Origin: Pleurodeles waltl | Taxonomy: Eukaryota > Chordata > Amphibia > Caudata > Salamandridae | Direction: 5' to 3' | Length of the DNA: 64,000 nucleotides | Assembly: GCF_031143425.1 (NCBI RefSeq) | Contig: NC_090445.1 | Span: 1,194,958,691-1,195,022,690 of the forward strand | Shown: positions 32,296 through 42,339 of the stretch, piece by piece | How positions within the stretch are numbered: position 1 is the stretch's first letter | Layout: each line of letters begins with the position of its first letter | Program-made: the position numbers and the translations under genes | The notes under the pieces: generated by a model | What the model saw: the letters and a program-made list of their open reading frames with translations, nothing else | The model's database searches: none | What the model was told of the DNA's origin: nothing

Positions 32296-32415
32296 GGGGG
32301 CTCCATGCCCATTGATGTATCCTGGGGAGTGCAAAGCCACAGTCTCTCAAGTCTCTACAGTGGGTGGTTTGCTCACTGTACCATCCTGGGGAGTGCAAAG
32401 CCACATTCTCTCAAG
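32296..32415. repeat. Two diverged units of the ~64-bp intronic repeat
   Basis: CCTGGGGAGTGCAAAGCCAC occurs twice (about 32320 and 32391), with GTGGGTGGTTTGCTCACTG between. This is the homologue of the 8-unit array in Harbinger 1. Confidence 0.75.
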
Positions 32416-32426
32416 TGGATGACAGT

Positions 32427-32615
32427 CTCCACTGGTTCTGGAGGGGGACTGGTGCCCAGAGTGCTTCATCCTGTTAAGGATTGAGGTAGTGGATGCTGTT
32501 CTCCACTGGTTCTGGAGGGGGACTGGTGCCCAGATTGCTTCATCCTGTTAAGGATTGAGGTAGTGGATGCTGTTCTCCACTGGTTCTGTAGGGGGACTGG
32601 TGCCCAGAGTGCATC
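32427..32615. repeat. 74-bp minisatellite, about 2.5 units
   Basis: CTCCACTGGTTCTG blocks at 32427, 32501 and 32575, nearly identical over the full period. Confidence 0.9.
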
Positions 32616-32639
32616 ACTCTCCCCGTCACGTCCCAGTTC

Positions 32640-33010
32640 CGTCACTGCCCCTGCCACACATGGGCTAGCGGTGCTTGAGTTGGCGGTGCTTGCCATGGCG
32701 GTCTTTGCCCTCTTAAGCGGTGCTTGCCCTGTTCAGTGGTGCTTGCCATGGCGGTCTTTGCCCTGTTCAGCGGTGCTTGCCCTGTTCAGCGGTGCTTGAC
32801 TTTGCTGTCTCTGACCTGTGCAGCGGTGTTTGCCATGGCGGTCCCTCATTGCCCAGCGGGGCTGTGGCTGCTGGGGCCCTCCTGGGCACTGACTCTGGCG
32901 GTGGTCTCCTGACCAGTGACGATGGGACTGCCCTCCTGGGCACTGACTCTGCCGGTGGTCTCCTGACCAGTGACGATCGGGCTGGCGGTGGCCTCCTGGG
33001 CAGCGGAGAT
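32640..33010. repeat. GCGGTGCTTGCC and CTCCTGGGCACTGACTC minisatellites
   Basis: First an irregular array of GGCGGT(C/G)(T/C)TTGCC units (32660-32850). Then two copies of a ~57-bp unit, CTGGGCACTGACTCTG...GACCAGTGACGAT (32882-32985). They overlap the 3' part of the antisense Myb-like gene and probably vary its C-terminal length. Confidence 0.7.
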
Positions 33011-33303
33011 GATGGCGGCCTTCTCCGCCGTGCTGCTCTTCCCAGACTTTGGCGCTTTCTTCTGCCCCTTCCCCACCTTGGGAGGAGTCACAGCTGACTA
33101 GACACTCCCCCGGGACCCTTGTGAGCGGCTTTGCCGGCTGGATTCTTCCCCCTATCCCGTCGGGCACTGTCCAACTTCTGGTGCTTCACAGGGGGGGACT
33201 GTCTGTGCTTTGGCTCCGTGTCACACTGGCTGCCCTGGTGCCCGGTGCACTCCACATACCTCTAACAGGCACCACTGGTATCGGAGATTTTTTGGCTGAG
33301 GTG

Positions 33304-35417
33304 CTAGTACGGGACCAATGAATTGGAGGGGAGGGTGGTGGGAAAGAGGTCAACGTTGCTCAGGAAAAGTTTCTTAGGAACACTGGTACGGGTAGCTGGA
33401 GGGGGTCTGGGAGTGGAGGAAGAGGAGGTGGTTTTAGGAAGTGTAACTTTTGATGATTTGGGTGCAGGTGCATGTTCTGGAGGCTGTCGTGAGGAGGATG
33501 GATGTTGGGTGTGTGTGTGCCCGCGTTTGTTTACTTTGGGAGGGGGCGTCACAGACACACTGGGAGAGGACACAGGGGACGTGTAAATGGTAGTGGGGGT
33601 GGTGAGTGCAGGTGAGCGGGGTGTGGTGGTGGGTGTGCTGGTGCGGGTCCTAGTGGCTGTAGTGGTAGTGCATGCAGGTGAGAGTGTAGACGACACTGAG
33701 AGGGAGGAGGGAAATGACGAGGAGGTGGACACAGTGGAGGCAGTAGATGTTACTGTGTCTGTATGTGGGTGATTCTTGTGTGAGTGCCTGTGGGATGTGT
33801 GGTGCCTATGTTTGCCTGAGCTTCCCTTGTGTGTTGACGTGTGTGCAGGCTGGTCTGATGGTGTGCTTGGGATAGGCAGAGGTACAGGGGATTGGGTCTG
33901 GGTGGAGGAAGTTGGAGGAGGAGGCTAGAGACGGGGACAATGGCTGCCATCAGTGCTGAGGCCAGAGATTGCAGGGTTCGATGATGGGCAGCCTGACCAG
34001 AATGAATGCCCTCCAGGAATGCATTAGTGTGTTTCAACTCCCTTTCTACACCCTGGATGGCATTCACAATGGTAGATTGCCCAACAGTGAGTGACCTGAG
34101 GAGGTCAATGGCCTCCTCACTGAGGGCAGCAGAGGTGACAGGGGCTGAGGTGCCTGGGGCGAAGGTGATGCCCACCCTCCTGGGTGAGCGGGTACGGGGC
34201 GAAGGCTGAGGGGCTACTGGGAGGGCGGTGCTGGTAGGGGGGGGTGGCGGCTGTACCTGTAGAAGTGGGGGGCACAGATTTTGCCGCCACCACAAGGGAG
34301 CTCCCATCGGAGGACGAGTCCGTGTCGCTGGTTGCTGATCCGGTGACCGACGTGAAGCTACCCTCGCCCTCCGTCGCACTGGTGTATTCAGAGTCCGTGG
34401 TCTGGCCCTCCATGGCCATGTGGGATGCAGCTCCCTCGTGCTCCGGTGCCACTGTACCTCCGCCTGATGATGCTAATGCACAAAAGAACAGGGAGAGCAC
34501 AAAAGGGGGGGGGGGGGGCGACAGAAGAAAGACAGGTTGAGTGCATGGCTTACCGCTACCGTTGGCGGACCATACAGACACAGAAGCCCCCTGCACTATG
34601 CCGCGCTGTTGGGCTCTACTGATGCAGTTCCTGGGATATGGCCTACATGACTATGGTGGACATCAGCACACATAGATGACACAGGGGCATGTATACCTGT
34701 ACTTGGCACTCTACAGAGGTGGGGTGGAGTGCCACATGGCCTGCATTACAGAGGGGCCTAGCCTACGGAACTCGCCCTGGTCTAGGGAAACCCACAGCCC
34801 TCCTCCCCCACCCAGACACCTTCACTGTGTACTCACCCCCCTGTGTCTGCTGTGATGCCCTTAAGCGCCCATCCAACTCAGGGTGGCCACCGCCAGGATC
34901 TGGAACATCAGGGGGGTCATTGCGCGACGGGCAACCATCCCACGTTGGGCGGCCATCCCCAGCTGAGCCTCCGCCGTCTTCTTGCTCCAGCAGCGAATGT
35001 CCTCCCATCTTTTCCCGCAGTGGGTGCTCCGTCTGTGGTGGACCCCCAGGGTCCGGACGTCCTTGGCGATGGCACGCCAAATAGCCTTCTTCTGGTGGGC
35101 GCTGACCTACATGACATGTACAGGGGAATAAGAGAAGTCATTACTAACTGCACCGTCAAAGTGAGTGGCCCACATCCCTGCCCTTGCCATGTGGCACATG
35201 CATTCACAGTCCTTCATGCTCGCAGAACTCTGCCCCCTTCCTTCTTACAACCAGCCCTCTCCACCCAGGCATAGCCCATACAACTTGCACCCTATGTACT
35301 CACCTGTTGGTCTGGAGGACCGTAGAGTAGCCTGTACTGGGGGAGGACCCCGTCCACAAGCTTCTCCAACTCCTGTGCAGTGAAGGCAGGGGCCCTTTCC
35401 CCAGACGCACAAGCCAT
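33304..35417 (-). pseudogene. Second, antisense Myb/SANT-like gene of Harbinger 2, multi-exon, frameshifted
   Basis: The start ATG is at 35417. Exon 1 (35417-35304) reads MACASGERAPAFTAQELEKL to PDQQ and ends at a GTGAGT donor. Exon 2 (35106-34837, acceptor CATGTAG) holds a Myb-like domain: VSAHQKKAIWRAIAKDVRTL, CGKRWEDIRCWSKK. One base is missing near 34870, giving an early stop where related copies continue ELDGRL. A further exon starts at about 34472 (acceptor CATTAG) with an acidic Ser-rich region (TTDSEYTSATEGEG). After another frameshift at a C run near 34237 comes a helical region (LSEEAIDLLRSLTVGQSTIV), then Thr/Pro/Ser-rich sequence. The 3' end is uncertain. The gene lies wholly inside the transposase intron on the opposite strand. 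Confidence 0.65.
34506..34519. repeat. Poly-G run
   Basis: A run of about 13 G in the intron before exon 3 of the antisense Myb-like gene; on the transcribed strand it is poly-C. Confidence 0.9.
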
Positions 35418-35864
35418 TGTCTCTTCCAGACCGAGGTCACAGCAGCACTTGCAGTATAGGTCCTCTCCTGTCGAAGATCAGATATCGAGTGATTCAACAG
35501 ATAGAAAATGACGGTGACGTCCGCGGCGGTGCGTATCATCACCGCCGGCGCACTTCGTCATTGGCTCCTGGGACCCATAGGGTCCAATGTTAACCAATGC
35601 AGCATTGCGCAGCGGTTTTCGACTGCCTACCGCGACGGTGTACAACGCCAGCGCAGTTACCTCACATCCCATTGTCCCAGTTTACAGGTCAGGCAGCCGC
35701 CATTTCAGGGGCCCAAATGGCTTCATTTTCAACTGCGTCACACATACCTAGGCCTGGACTCAACACAATTACAGACAACTTTTGGATTATGTTTCGTGTT
35801 CTGTGTAGCTGTGGGTACATACCACTGAGTAGCTTGACTCTGTGGTTGCTGTTGTCCTTCTTAG
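35418..35864. promoter_or_regulatory. Putative promoter region of the antisense Myb-like gene, shared with Harbinger 1
   Basis: It lies between the Myb-like start codon and transposase exon 2. It contains GACGTCCGCGGCGGTGCG at about 35516 and is conserved with 13018-13435 of Harbinger 1. No clear TATA box was seen. Function is inferred from position only. Confidence 0.35.
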
Positions 35865-36902
35865 GCACCGTCAGCTGGGACATGTGAGGAGATGGCGGAA
35901 TCCTCCGGTGTACCGACCGCTGGTGGACCTGTTGACAATGGAAGAGCGACATTTAATCATCACCTACAGGTTTGACCGTGCCACAATCCAGGAACTGTGT
36001 ACCCAGTTGGAGCCTGACCTGATGTCAGCAATCCGCCATCCCACAGGAATCCCCCCTCAAGTGCAGGTGCTGTCAGTGCTCCATTTCCTTGCAAGTGGGT
36101 CTTTTCAAACAACAGTGGCCATGGCATCAGGGATGTCCCAGCCTATGTTTTCCAACGTGTTGGCCAGAGTGTTGTCTGCCCTTCTGAAACACATGAGGAG
36201 CTACATAGTTTTCCCTCAGGTGGAGGATTTGGCTACTGTTAAAGGTGACTTCTATGCCCTTGGACATATCCCCAACATCCTAGGTGCCATTGATGGGACC
36301 CATGTAGCTCTGGTCCCCCCCCCCCCAGGAGTGAACAGGTGTACAGGAACCGGAAGAGTTATAATTCGATGAATGTACAGATGGTATGTTTGGCAAACCA
36401 GTACATCTCCCAGGTAAATGCTATGTTCCCTGGCTCTGTGCATGACGCCTACATCCTGCGGAATAGCAGCATCTATTATGTGATGGGTCAACTCCAGAGG
36501 CACCGTGTGTGGCTATTAGGGGACTCTGGTTACCCCAACCTGTCATGGCTACTGACCCCAGTGAGGAATCCCAGGACCAGGGCAGAGGAACGCTACAATG
36601 AGGCCCATGGGCGGACTAGGAGGGTGATCGAACGCACCTTCGGCCTCCTGAAGGCCAGGTTCAGGTGCCTCCATATGACAGGTGGTTCCCTATTCTACTC
36701 ACCAAGGAAGGTGTGCCAGATCATCATCGCCTGCTGTATGCTTCACAATCTTTCTTTGCGACGCCAAGTGCCTTTTCTGCAGGAGGATGGTCCAGATGAC
36801 AGTGTTGTGGCAACTGTTGAGCCTGTGGACAGTGATGAGGAGGAAGCAGAGGAAGAAGACATTGACAACAGGGACTCAGTCATCCAGCAATATTTCCAGT
36901 GA

Positions 36903-37118
36903 CACACAGGTGAGAACACATTCTTGCCTACTACAAGTACTTTCACACTTCTACCTTAATCCTGTCTGTCTATTTGAAGCAGTATTTGGTAACTGAGTTG
37001 TACATATCCATTACGGTTTCACAGGTGTGGTTACCAACGTGTGTCATCTGCTTGCATCCTTCATGGACTTGTGATGTGTGACATAGGTATGTTGACATTA
37101 CATTTGAAAACACATTTT
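36903..37118. other. 3' untranslated region of the Harbinger 2 transposase
   Basis: Homologous to 14472-14685 of Harbinger 1. It ends at the TTT where the hairpin-array MITE is inserted. Confidence 0.6.
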
Positions 37119-37747
37119 GGCCCTCATTCCGAACCTGGCGGTTTCAAACCGCCAGGGTGGAGGGCAGAGGAAGCACCGCCAACAGGCTGGCGGTGCTTCC
37201 CGGGCCATTCTGACCGCGGCGGTAAAGCCGCGGTCAGAAAAGGGGAACCAGCGGTTTCCCGCCGGTTTTCCCCTGGCCCAGGGAATCCTCCATGGCGGCG
37301 CTGCTTGCAGCGCCGCCATGGGGATTCCAACCCCCTTCCCGCCAGCCTGTTCCTGGCGGTTTACACCACCAGGAAGAGGCTGGCAGGAACGGGTGTCGTG
37401 GGGCCCCTGGGGGCCCCTACACTGCCCATGCCACTGGCATGGGCAGTGCAGGGGCCCCCTAACAGGACCCCATGAAGATTTTCAGTGTCTGCTTTGCAGA
37501 CACTGAAAATCGCGACGGGTGCCACTGCACCCGTCGCACCCCTGCAAATCCGCCGGCTCCATTTGGAGCCGGCTTCCTCTTTGCATGGGCTTTCCCGCTG
37601 GGCCGGCGGGCGATCTTTTGGAGATCGGCCGCCGGCCCAGCGGGAAATTTGTAATGACCCCTGCGGTCATTTGACCGCGGTGCGGTCTTTTGGCGGTTTC
37701 CACCCGGCGGGCGGCGCCCGCCACCCGCCGGGGTCGGAATGACCCTC
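37119..37747. mobile_element. Hairpin-array MITE, copy A (629 bp)
   Basis: The ends are GGCCCTCATTCCGAACC and, reverse-complemented, GAGGGTCATTCCGACCC, with TTT on both sides (37116-37118, 37748-37750). The inside is a chain of at least ten hairpins. Examples: 37134-37156 (11-bp arms), 37169-37200 (13-bp), 37209-37238 (12-bp), 37290-37321 (15-bp, loop TT), 37409-37459, 37477-37511 (16-bp, loop TTT), 37512-37537 (11-bp), 37552-37573 (9-bp) and 37591-37647 (about 26-bp, one mismatch). No protein is encoded. A second copy lies at 47601-48150 in the other orientation. Confidence 0.85.
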
Positions 37748-37910
37748 TTTGTCACTGTGATTGCTAATACACATTTTCAAATCACAGACTGACTCCAGAT
37801 TGTTTTGTGCTTCAAGGGTGCTTATTGAAGTGCTAATTATTGGAGGGGGTGGTAAAATGGTGATGGGTGATGGTGGAGGAATGTCCATGGCAGAGTTCAG
37901 TCTATTAGTC

Positions 37911-39539
37911 TCACAGGTGCTCTGCCCATATGGGCATTGGAAGTGGAGCTGGGGCAGTTCCAATATTGACAGGGTTACAAAGTGGGACCGTGGTTTGACA
38001 ATCAGGGTGGTCTAATTTCTTGGCAGGGGTCTTGGCATTGTGCTCTGTCCTGTTCCTGGAACTCAGGGACTGCTGGCGGGGTGGTTCTCCGTCTGCAGGG
38101 GGTGGGGTGCTGGTGTGGTGGTCCTGTGGCGGGGTGTCCTGTCCACTAGCACCGGCGGAGGTGGTGGGCAGTTCTTCGTCCATGCTAGTGTCAGGAGCCC
38201 CTTGGAGTGCCACGGTGTCCCTCATGGTGTTCTGTATGTCCTGCAGCACCCCTACGATGGTGCCCAGGGCGGAGCTGATGGTTCTGAGTTCCTCCCTGAA
38301 GCCCAAATACTGTTCCTCCTGCAGGCGCTGGGTCTCCTGAAACTTGGCCAGGACCATAGCCATCGTCTCCTGGGAGTGGTGGTATGCTCCCATGATGGAG
38401 GAGAGGGCCTCGTGGAGAGTGGGTTCCCTTGGCCTGTCCGCCCCCTGTCGCACAGCAGCCCTCTCAGTTCCCCTGTGTTCCTGTGCTTCCGTCCCCTGGA
38501 CCGTGTGCCCACTACCACTGCCCCAGGTCCCTGTTGTTGTTGGGGTGGTGGGTTATCATGGGTTCCCTGTAGTGGTGGACACACAGCTGATTGACGTGTC
38601 CTGGGGATGGAGGTATGGGCCCGCTGGGTGGGTGCTGTGCTGGTGTTTCCAGAGGGTGGAAGATCAGTGTTAGGCTGTGCCTGTGCGAGGGGAACCGACT
38701 GTCCCGAGGCCCACGATGGTCCGGGCTGGTCATCTGGATCCAGTTGGCCAGAGCTGCTGTCATCACTGTGGGTCTCTTCTGTGGGTGGAGTAGAGATGTC
38801 TGGACCCTCCTGTCTGGTGACGTTTGGTAGTGGTCCTACAGGGATATAAAAGCATGATTATTGCATCTGTGTGTGTCATGGTGTGCAATGGGTGGGTGAG
38901 CGTGTACCCCAGTGCTAGCATTCCTATGTGGGGGCTTGTGTGATGATGGTTGGGGGGGTGTTATGGGTATGTGCTGTGGGCATGCTTTAGTGAGGGGTGA
39001 CCATGCTTTGTTGTGTCATGCAGGGGTTGGTGTTGGGATGGGTGGTTTGTGTTATTAGTACATTAGTGAGGAGTTGGAGTGATAGGGGAGGGGGTGAGGG
39101 TGGGGGTGTGTGATAGCATGCAGGTAGGGTGGGGGATATGATAGTTAAGATTTGACTTACCAGTGTCCATTCCTCCACCGACTCCTCCGAGGCCCTCAGG
39201 ATGCATGATGGTCAAGACCTGCTCCTCCCATGTTGTTAGTTGTGGGGGAGGAGGTGGGGGTCCGCCACCAGTCCACTGTACTGCGATGTTGTGCCTGGAG
39301 ACCATGGAACACACCTTCCCCCGTAGGTCGTTCCACCTTTTCCTGATGTCCTCCCGATTTATTGGGTTCTGTCCCACTGCGTTGACCCTGTCCACGATTC
39401 TTCGCCATAGCTCCATCTTCCTAGCTATGGAAGTGTGCTGCACCTGTGATCCAAATAGCTGTGGCTCTACCCGTACGATTTCCTCCACCATGACCCTGAG
39501 CTCCTCCTCGGAGAACCTGGGGTGTCTTTGCCGTGCCAT
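37911..39539 (-). pseudogene. Harbinger 2 convergent Myb/SANT-like gene, two exons, frameshifted
   Basis: Exon 1 (39539-39161) starts MARQRHPRFSEEELRVM and contains the same trihelix Myb/SANT-like domain as the Harbinger 1 protein (ELWRRIVDRVNAVGQ, REDIRKRWNDLRGKV), ending at a GTAAGT donor. It is the same 379 nt long as its homologue. Exon 2 begins at 38835 after CCCTGTAG. In a G run near 38520-38530 one G is missing compared with Harbinger 1, so GPGGSGSG is lost and the frame shifts. The helical segment (MGAYHHSQETMAMVLAKFQE) then continues in another frame at 38453-37911. The basic C-terminal tail is mutated (SSRNRTE) and the stop is lost, extending the protein. Confidence 0.75.
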
Positions 39540-39839
39540 GGGGTGGTGTAGGTGATGTGTGGGGTGGTGTATGTGATGAGTGTGGTGTTGTGTAGTGGTG
39601 TGGGGTGTTTTGTGCGTGGATGGTGTGTGGGTGATGGTGTTGTGTGCCTCTGTGTGGTGGGGTTGTCTATGCTGTGCTCTCTCTCTGGCCTTCGTCAATA
39701 ATTTTTAGTCGTAGGGGTTTGTGGGTGATGTAGGTGTGTGTTTTATATTGTGTTGGGTGTGTGGGAGTGCTGTTTGTATGTGTATAAGGTGTGTGTATTT
39801 GGAATTGTCCAATGTGGCGGTGTTTTGGAGATGTGTGCG

Positions 39840-40114
39840 TATTTTGAGCGCGGCGGTGTATACCGCCAATGGAATACTGCGGTTGAAAGACCGCCGCGTG
39901 GATTCGTGGGTCGTGATAGCATGGGCGTGTTTCTGTTGGCGTGACGGTGGAGGTTTTGTTTTCGCCAGTTTATCACTGACCTTTGGTGTGGCGGACTTGT
40001 GTGGGTGTCTGAACTTCGGCGGTTTCCGAGATTTGGGTCATAATAGCTGTGGCAGATTTCCGGGGCCGCAGCGGTGTATTGGCGGCTTTTACCGCCAATG
40101 TTGTAATGACCCCC
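39840..40114. repeat. Right subterminal region of Harbinger 2
   Basis: CGGCGG/CCGCC motif cluster ending in AATGACCCCC, followed by the TAT duplication and gypsy 2 gag. Confidence 0.6.
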
Positions 40115-40428
40115 TATTTTTTTTGTTGGATAAAACCTTCTATTAAGGGCTTTTTAACACAGAATCATATTCATCAATAACTTCATTATTAACCTCATCT
40201 TCCCCATCCACTACTTGTACTACTACCATTTCGGAAGAAAGAGTTTCAAGAGTACTTTTGTCCTCTGAACCCAAATTGTATAGTAATAGAGCCCTTTTCT
40301 TTTTAGCAGTGAGAGTCGCAATCTTTGGCCTCTAAGTGAGCCTTGAAAGCATTGTGCCACGGTTCCCAATTTAATAGTGGGGTACCAGGTGCAGCACAAA
40401 AGGTGGGTGGTGCAGCTATTCCATCCAT
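40115..40428 (-). pseudogene. Gypsy 2 gag, N-terminal part
   Basis: The ATG at 40428 opens MDGIAAPPTFCAAPGTPLL followed by NWEPWHNAFKAHLEAKD, a typical gypsy gag N-terminus. A TAA follows after 41 codons (about 40303). Beyond one frame change the sequence continues as ALLLYNLGSEDKSTLETL and ends RRFYPTKK at the Harbinger junction, where a run of eight A also shifts the frame. The continuation lies at 31433 downward. Confidence 0.75.
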
Positions 40429-42334
40429 GTTTCAATACTGTGAATGCTAATATTCAGGAATGGCCAGCGAGTTGCTTCCCAGACTTTACAGACTTTTATG
40501 TATGCACAGTACCTGAGTTGAACATCCAAAACAAATTCTGCAGACCAGCAGATATGCATAGTACCTTCCTTGATTATTCAATATAAACATCAAATGGATG
40601 CATGGACAACAGAAGCTGATCAAGATAAGGTGTGCTTGTCAACATATAGTGGCTTGACAGACAATTTCAATGAAGAAATATAAGCAATCTTCATATGATG
40701 TAAATAAATTGTCCTCCGGCAACAGCTTTAAAAAGTACAAAGTAGCCACTAAAATTGTAGAAAACGTGGTGTTCCCAAAGTGGTGTGAGTCACTTTCTTC
40801 CCAACTTTAAGTGGCTGCCACAAATGTAGAGATCCGAAATGGCTACAAAGACGTTGAAAACTTGTTGTTTCTATAAGTGGTTGAAATCAATTTCCTTTTC
40901 CAACCTAAAATGGCTGCCCTGCATGACAACTGAGCTAAGACGTGTTTTCATGGGAATTTGCTTCTTGTTTTGTGGCAGCTTATACAGTGTGAACATGGAG
41001 ATGAAAGCACCCGAAAGATGCTAAATGACCATGCCACTCTAACGATAGTGGCAGGTGCAGTACCAGCAGGCGCCACACTGGAACTAGGGCTGTGTGACAC
41101 AGGAACTGCTTGTGATCCCCATCAAGTCTCCTGCCTGACTAATCTGAGGGCTCCCAGGTCACGCTGGTGGGGATGATGGCCTCAACTCAATCGGTGCAGT
41201 ATTTTAAGTCTTGATTATTTAGCTCATGCATACATGCTCTGTTGATGCTTTGTACATTTCTTTTTAAGTCTTCATCACTTCATATATGCATTTATCTTTG
41301 TATATACTCATGTTCTGCTGCACTTGAGTTATATGGTTATTTTCACATATTCATGTATTTTACTTGATGTTTGGGAAGTGCCTTAATAAATTCATTATTC
41401 AGATTAAGAGTGCTGAATTATTGTGGCATCTTGTCCTCTTATCTCAAGTGAAAAGCAATACAAGCTGCTCACCTGGAGGCCACAGAGCAAGGCCACAGGA
41501 CAACTTCCCTTCACTTTCGGGGCACACCTGGGAAAGGCACGAACTGAATTTTGGCCAAGTCACAAACAGAATAGCTTGGTGTTGTCAACTGGTTGCCACT
41601 GAAAAGACTACACCTTTAGGTAGAAGTACAAGTATCTATTTGTCCTACAGCACCGATAGGAAGCAACTGCCATCCTTGGATCCCTTTTCTTTCATCCATC
41701 TCTGAACATTCTACCCCACCAATTCTAATTTGCGATTCACTAGAGATGTAATAGTATGGAAACCATCCTAAAGAAAGCAGAAGGCTTGCTCTTTGTGATG
41801 TTCTTAGCAGAAATGTTTAATTTCCTCACTGTAAAGACTGTCTATTCACGCATTGACTCTATGCCTGCCAAGCAATTCAAACGCCCTTCTTTTTGTCCTG
41901 GTTGTCTGTTTAAGCTTTTGAACTTGTGGAACCAGGCAGCGCATATGTAGTACGTATTCAAAAAACAAATAATTTTCAAACACAGCAGAAATTATTAGAA
42001 GGACAGATCAGACAAACCTGAGAACAAAAGTGCTATTGAAGTCACCACAAGCAGTGACTTTTAGAGAGATACGAGCCATACAAGTGATCTCTTAATAGAG
42101 ATCTCGGCAAAAAAGGGTATAACTTTAAGGAGCTCTTAACTCTGCAAAGAAAGATGGAAAGAGGAGCGGTGGCCAAAACAAGATTGGATGAGGTGAGACA
42201 GATACTTTCTAGCTACTCTATTTTGCAGTAGTTTTACACAAAACATTAGGGAAAACTTTCAGGCCCACATCAGAAATGACCACAGACCCCTCACCTTATG
42301 AATATTTTTAGGCACTATTAGGAAATTTTTCAGA
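40429..42334 (-). other. Gypsy 2 leader and flanking DNA, no gene recognised
   Basis: About 1.9 kb without a recognisable domain. It should contain the leader and 5' LTR of gypsy 2; the only support is the short similarity at 41595-41735. Repeated AAGTGGCTGCCA/AAATGGCTGCC phrases occur at 40809 and 40910. Confidence 0.45.
41595..41735 (-). repeat. Possible 5' LTR segment of gypsy 2
   Basis: Similar by eye to 27440-27560: AGAAGTACAAGTAT, CAGCACCGATAGG, AGCAACTGCCAT and CCCACCA in the same order and spacing. Confidence 0.35.
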
Positions 42335-42339
42335 TCATT

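Larger units (their letters stand above)
31765..36902 (+). pseudogene. Harbinger 2 transposase, two exons, one homopolymer frameshift
   Basis: Exon 1 is near 31765-31846 (MEPELQILP, donor GTGAGT), diverged and probably out of phase. Exon 2 is 35865-36902 after the acceptor TCCTTCTTAG. Exon 2 reads PPVYRPLVDLLTMEERH and GAIDGTHVALVP (first catalytic D), then meets a run of 12 C at 36315-36326 where Harbinger 1 has five C. The frame shifts there and the rest continues in another frame with LLGDSGYPNL (second D), RRVIERTFGLLK (E) and the end IQQYFQ. Without the run the two parts are very similar to the Harbinger 1 protein. The run could be a real mutation or an assembly error. The intron of about 4 kb contains an antisense gene. 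Confidence 0.8.
31437..40114 (+). mobile_element. Harbinger DNA transposon 2 (about 8.7 kb), three genes, nested MITE
   Basis: The left end is GGGGGTCATTACACTCTGG and the right end reverse-complemented is GGGGGTCATTACAACATTGG. TAT at 31434-31436 and 40115-40117 is a perfect candidate 3-bp target duplication. It is collinear with Harbinger 1 across transposase exons, intron ends and the convergent Myb-like gene. It additionally carries an antisense Myb-like gene in the transposase intron and the 629-bp hairpin-array MITE. All three genes have small frameshifts. Confidence 0.85.
27440..41735 (-). mobile_element. Ty3/gypsy element 2, split in gag by Harbinger 2
   Basis: Integrase, RNase H, RT and protease lie at 28337-30800, and gag at 30880-31433 and 40115-40428. 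A pair of short similar segments at 27440-27560 and 41595-41735 may be remnants of the LTRs. The outer limits are therefore approximate. Removing 31437-40114 and one TAT brings the two gag parts together. Confidence 0.7.

Noticed and set aside
33323..33772. Val/Gly-rich plus-strand frames
   Set aside because: They are antisense to the Thr/Pro/Ser-rich tail of the antisense Myb-like gene.
37041..37742. Several 60-144 codon frames across the hairpin-array MITE on both strands
   Set aside because: GC-rich inverted repeats produce open frames in all phases. The frames share no domain and mirror each other through the hairpins.
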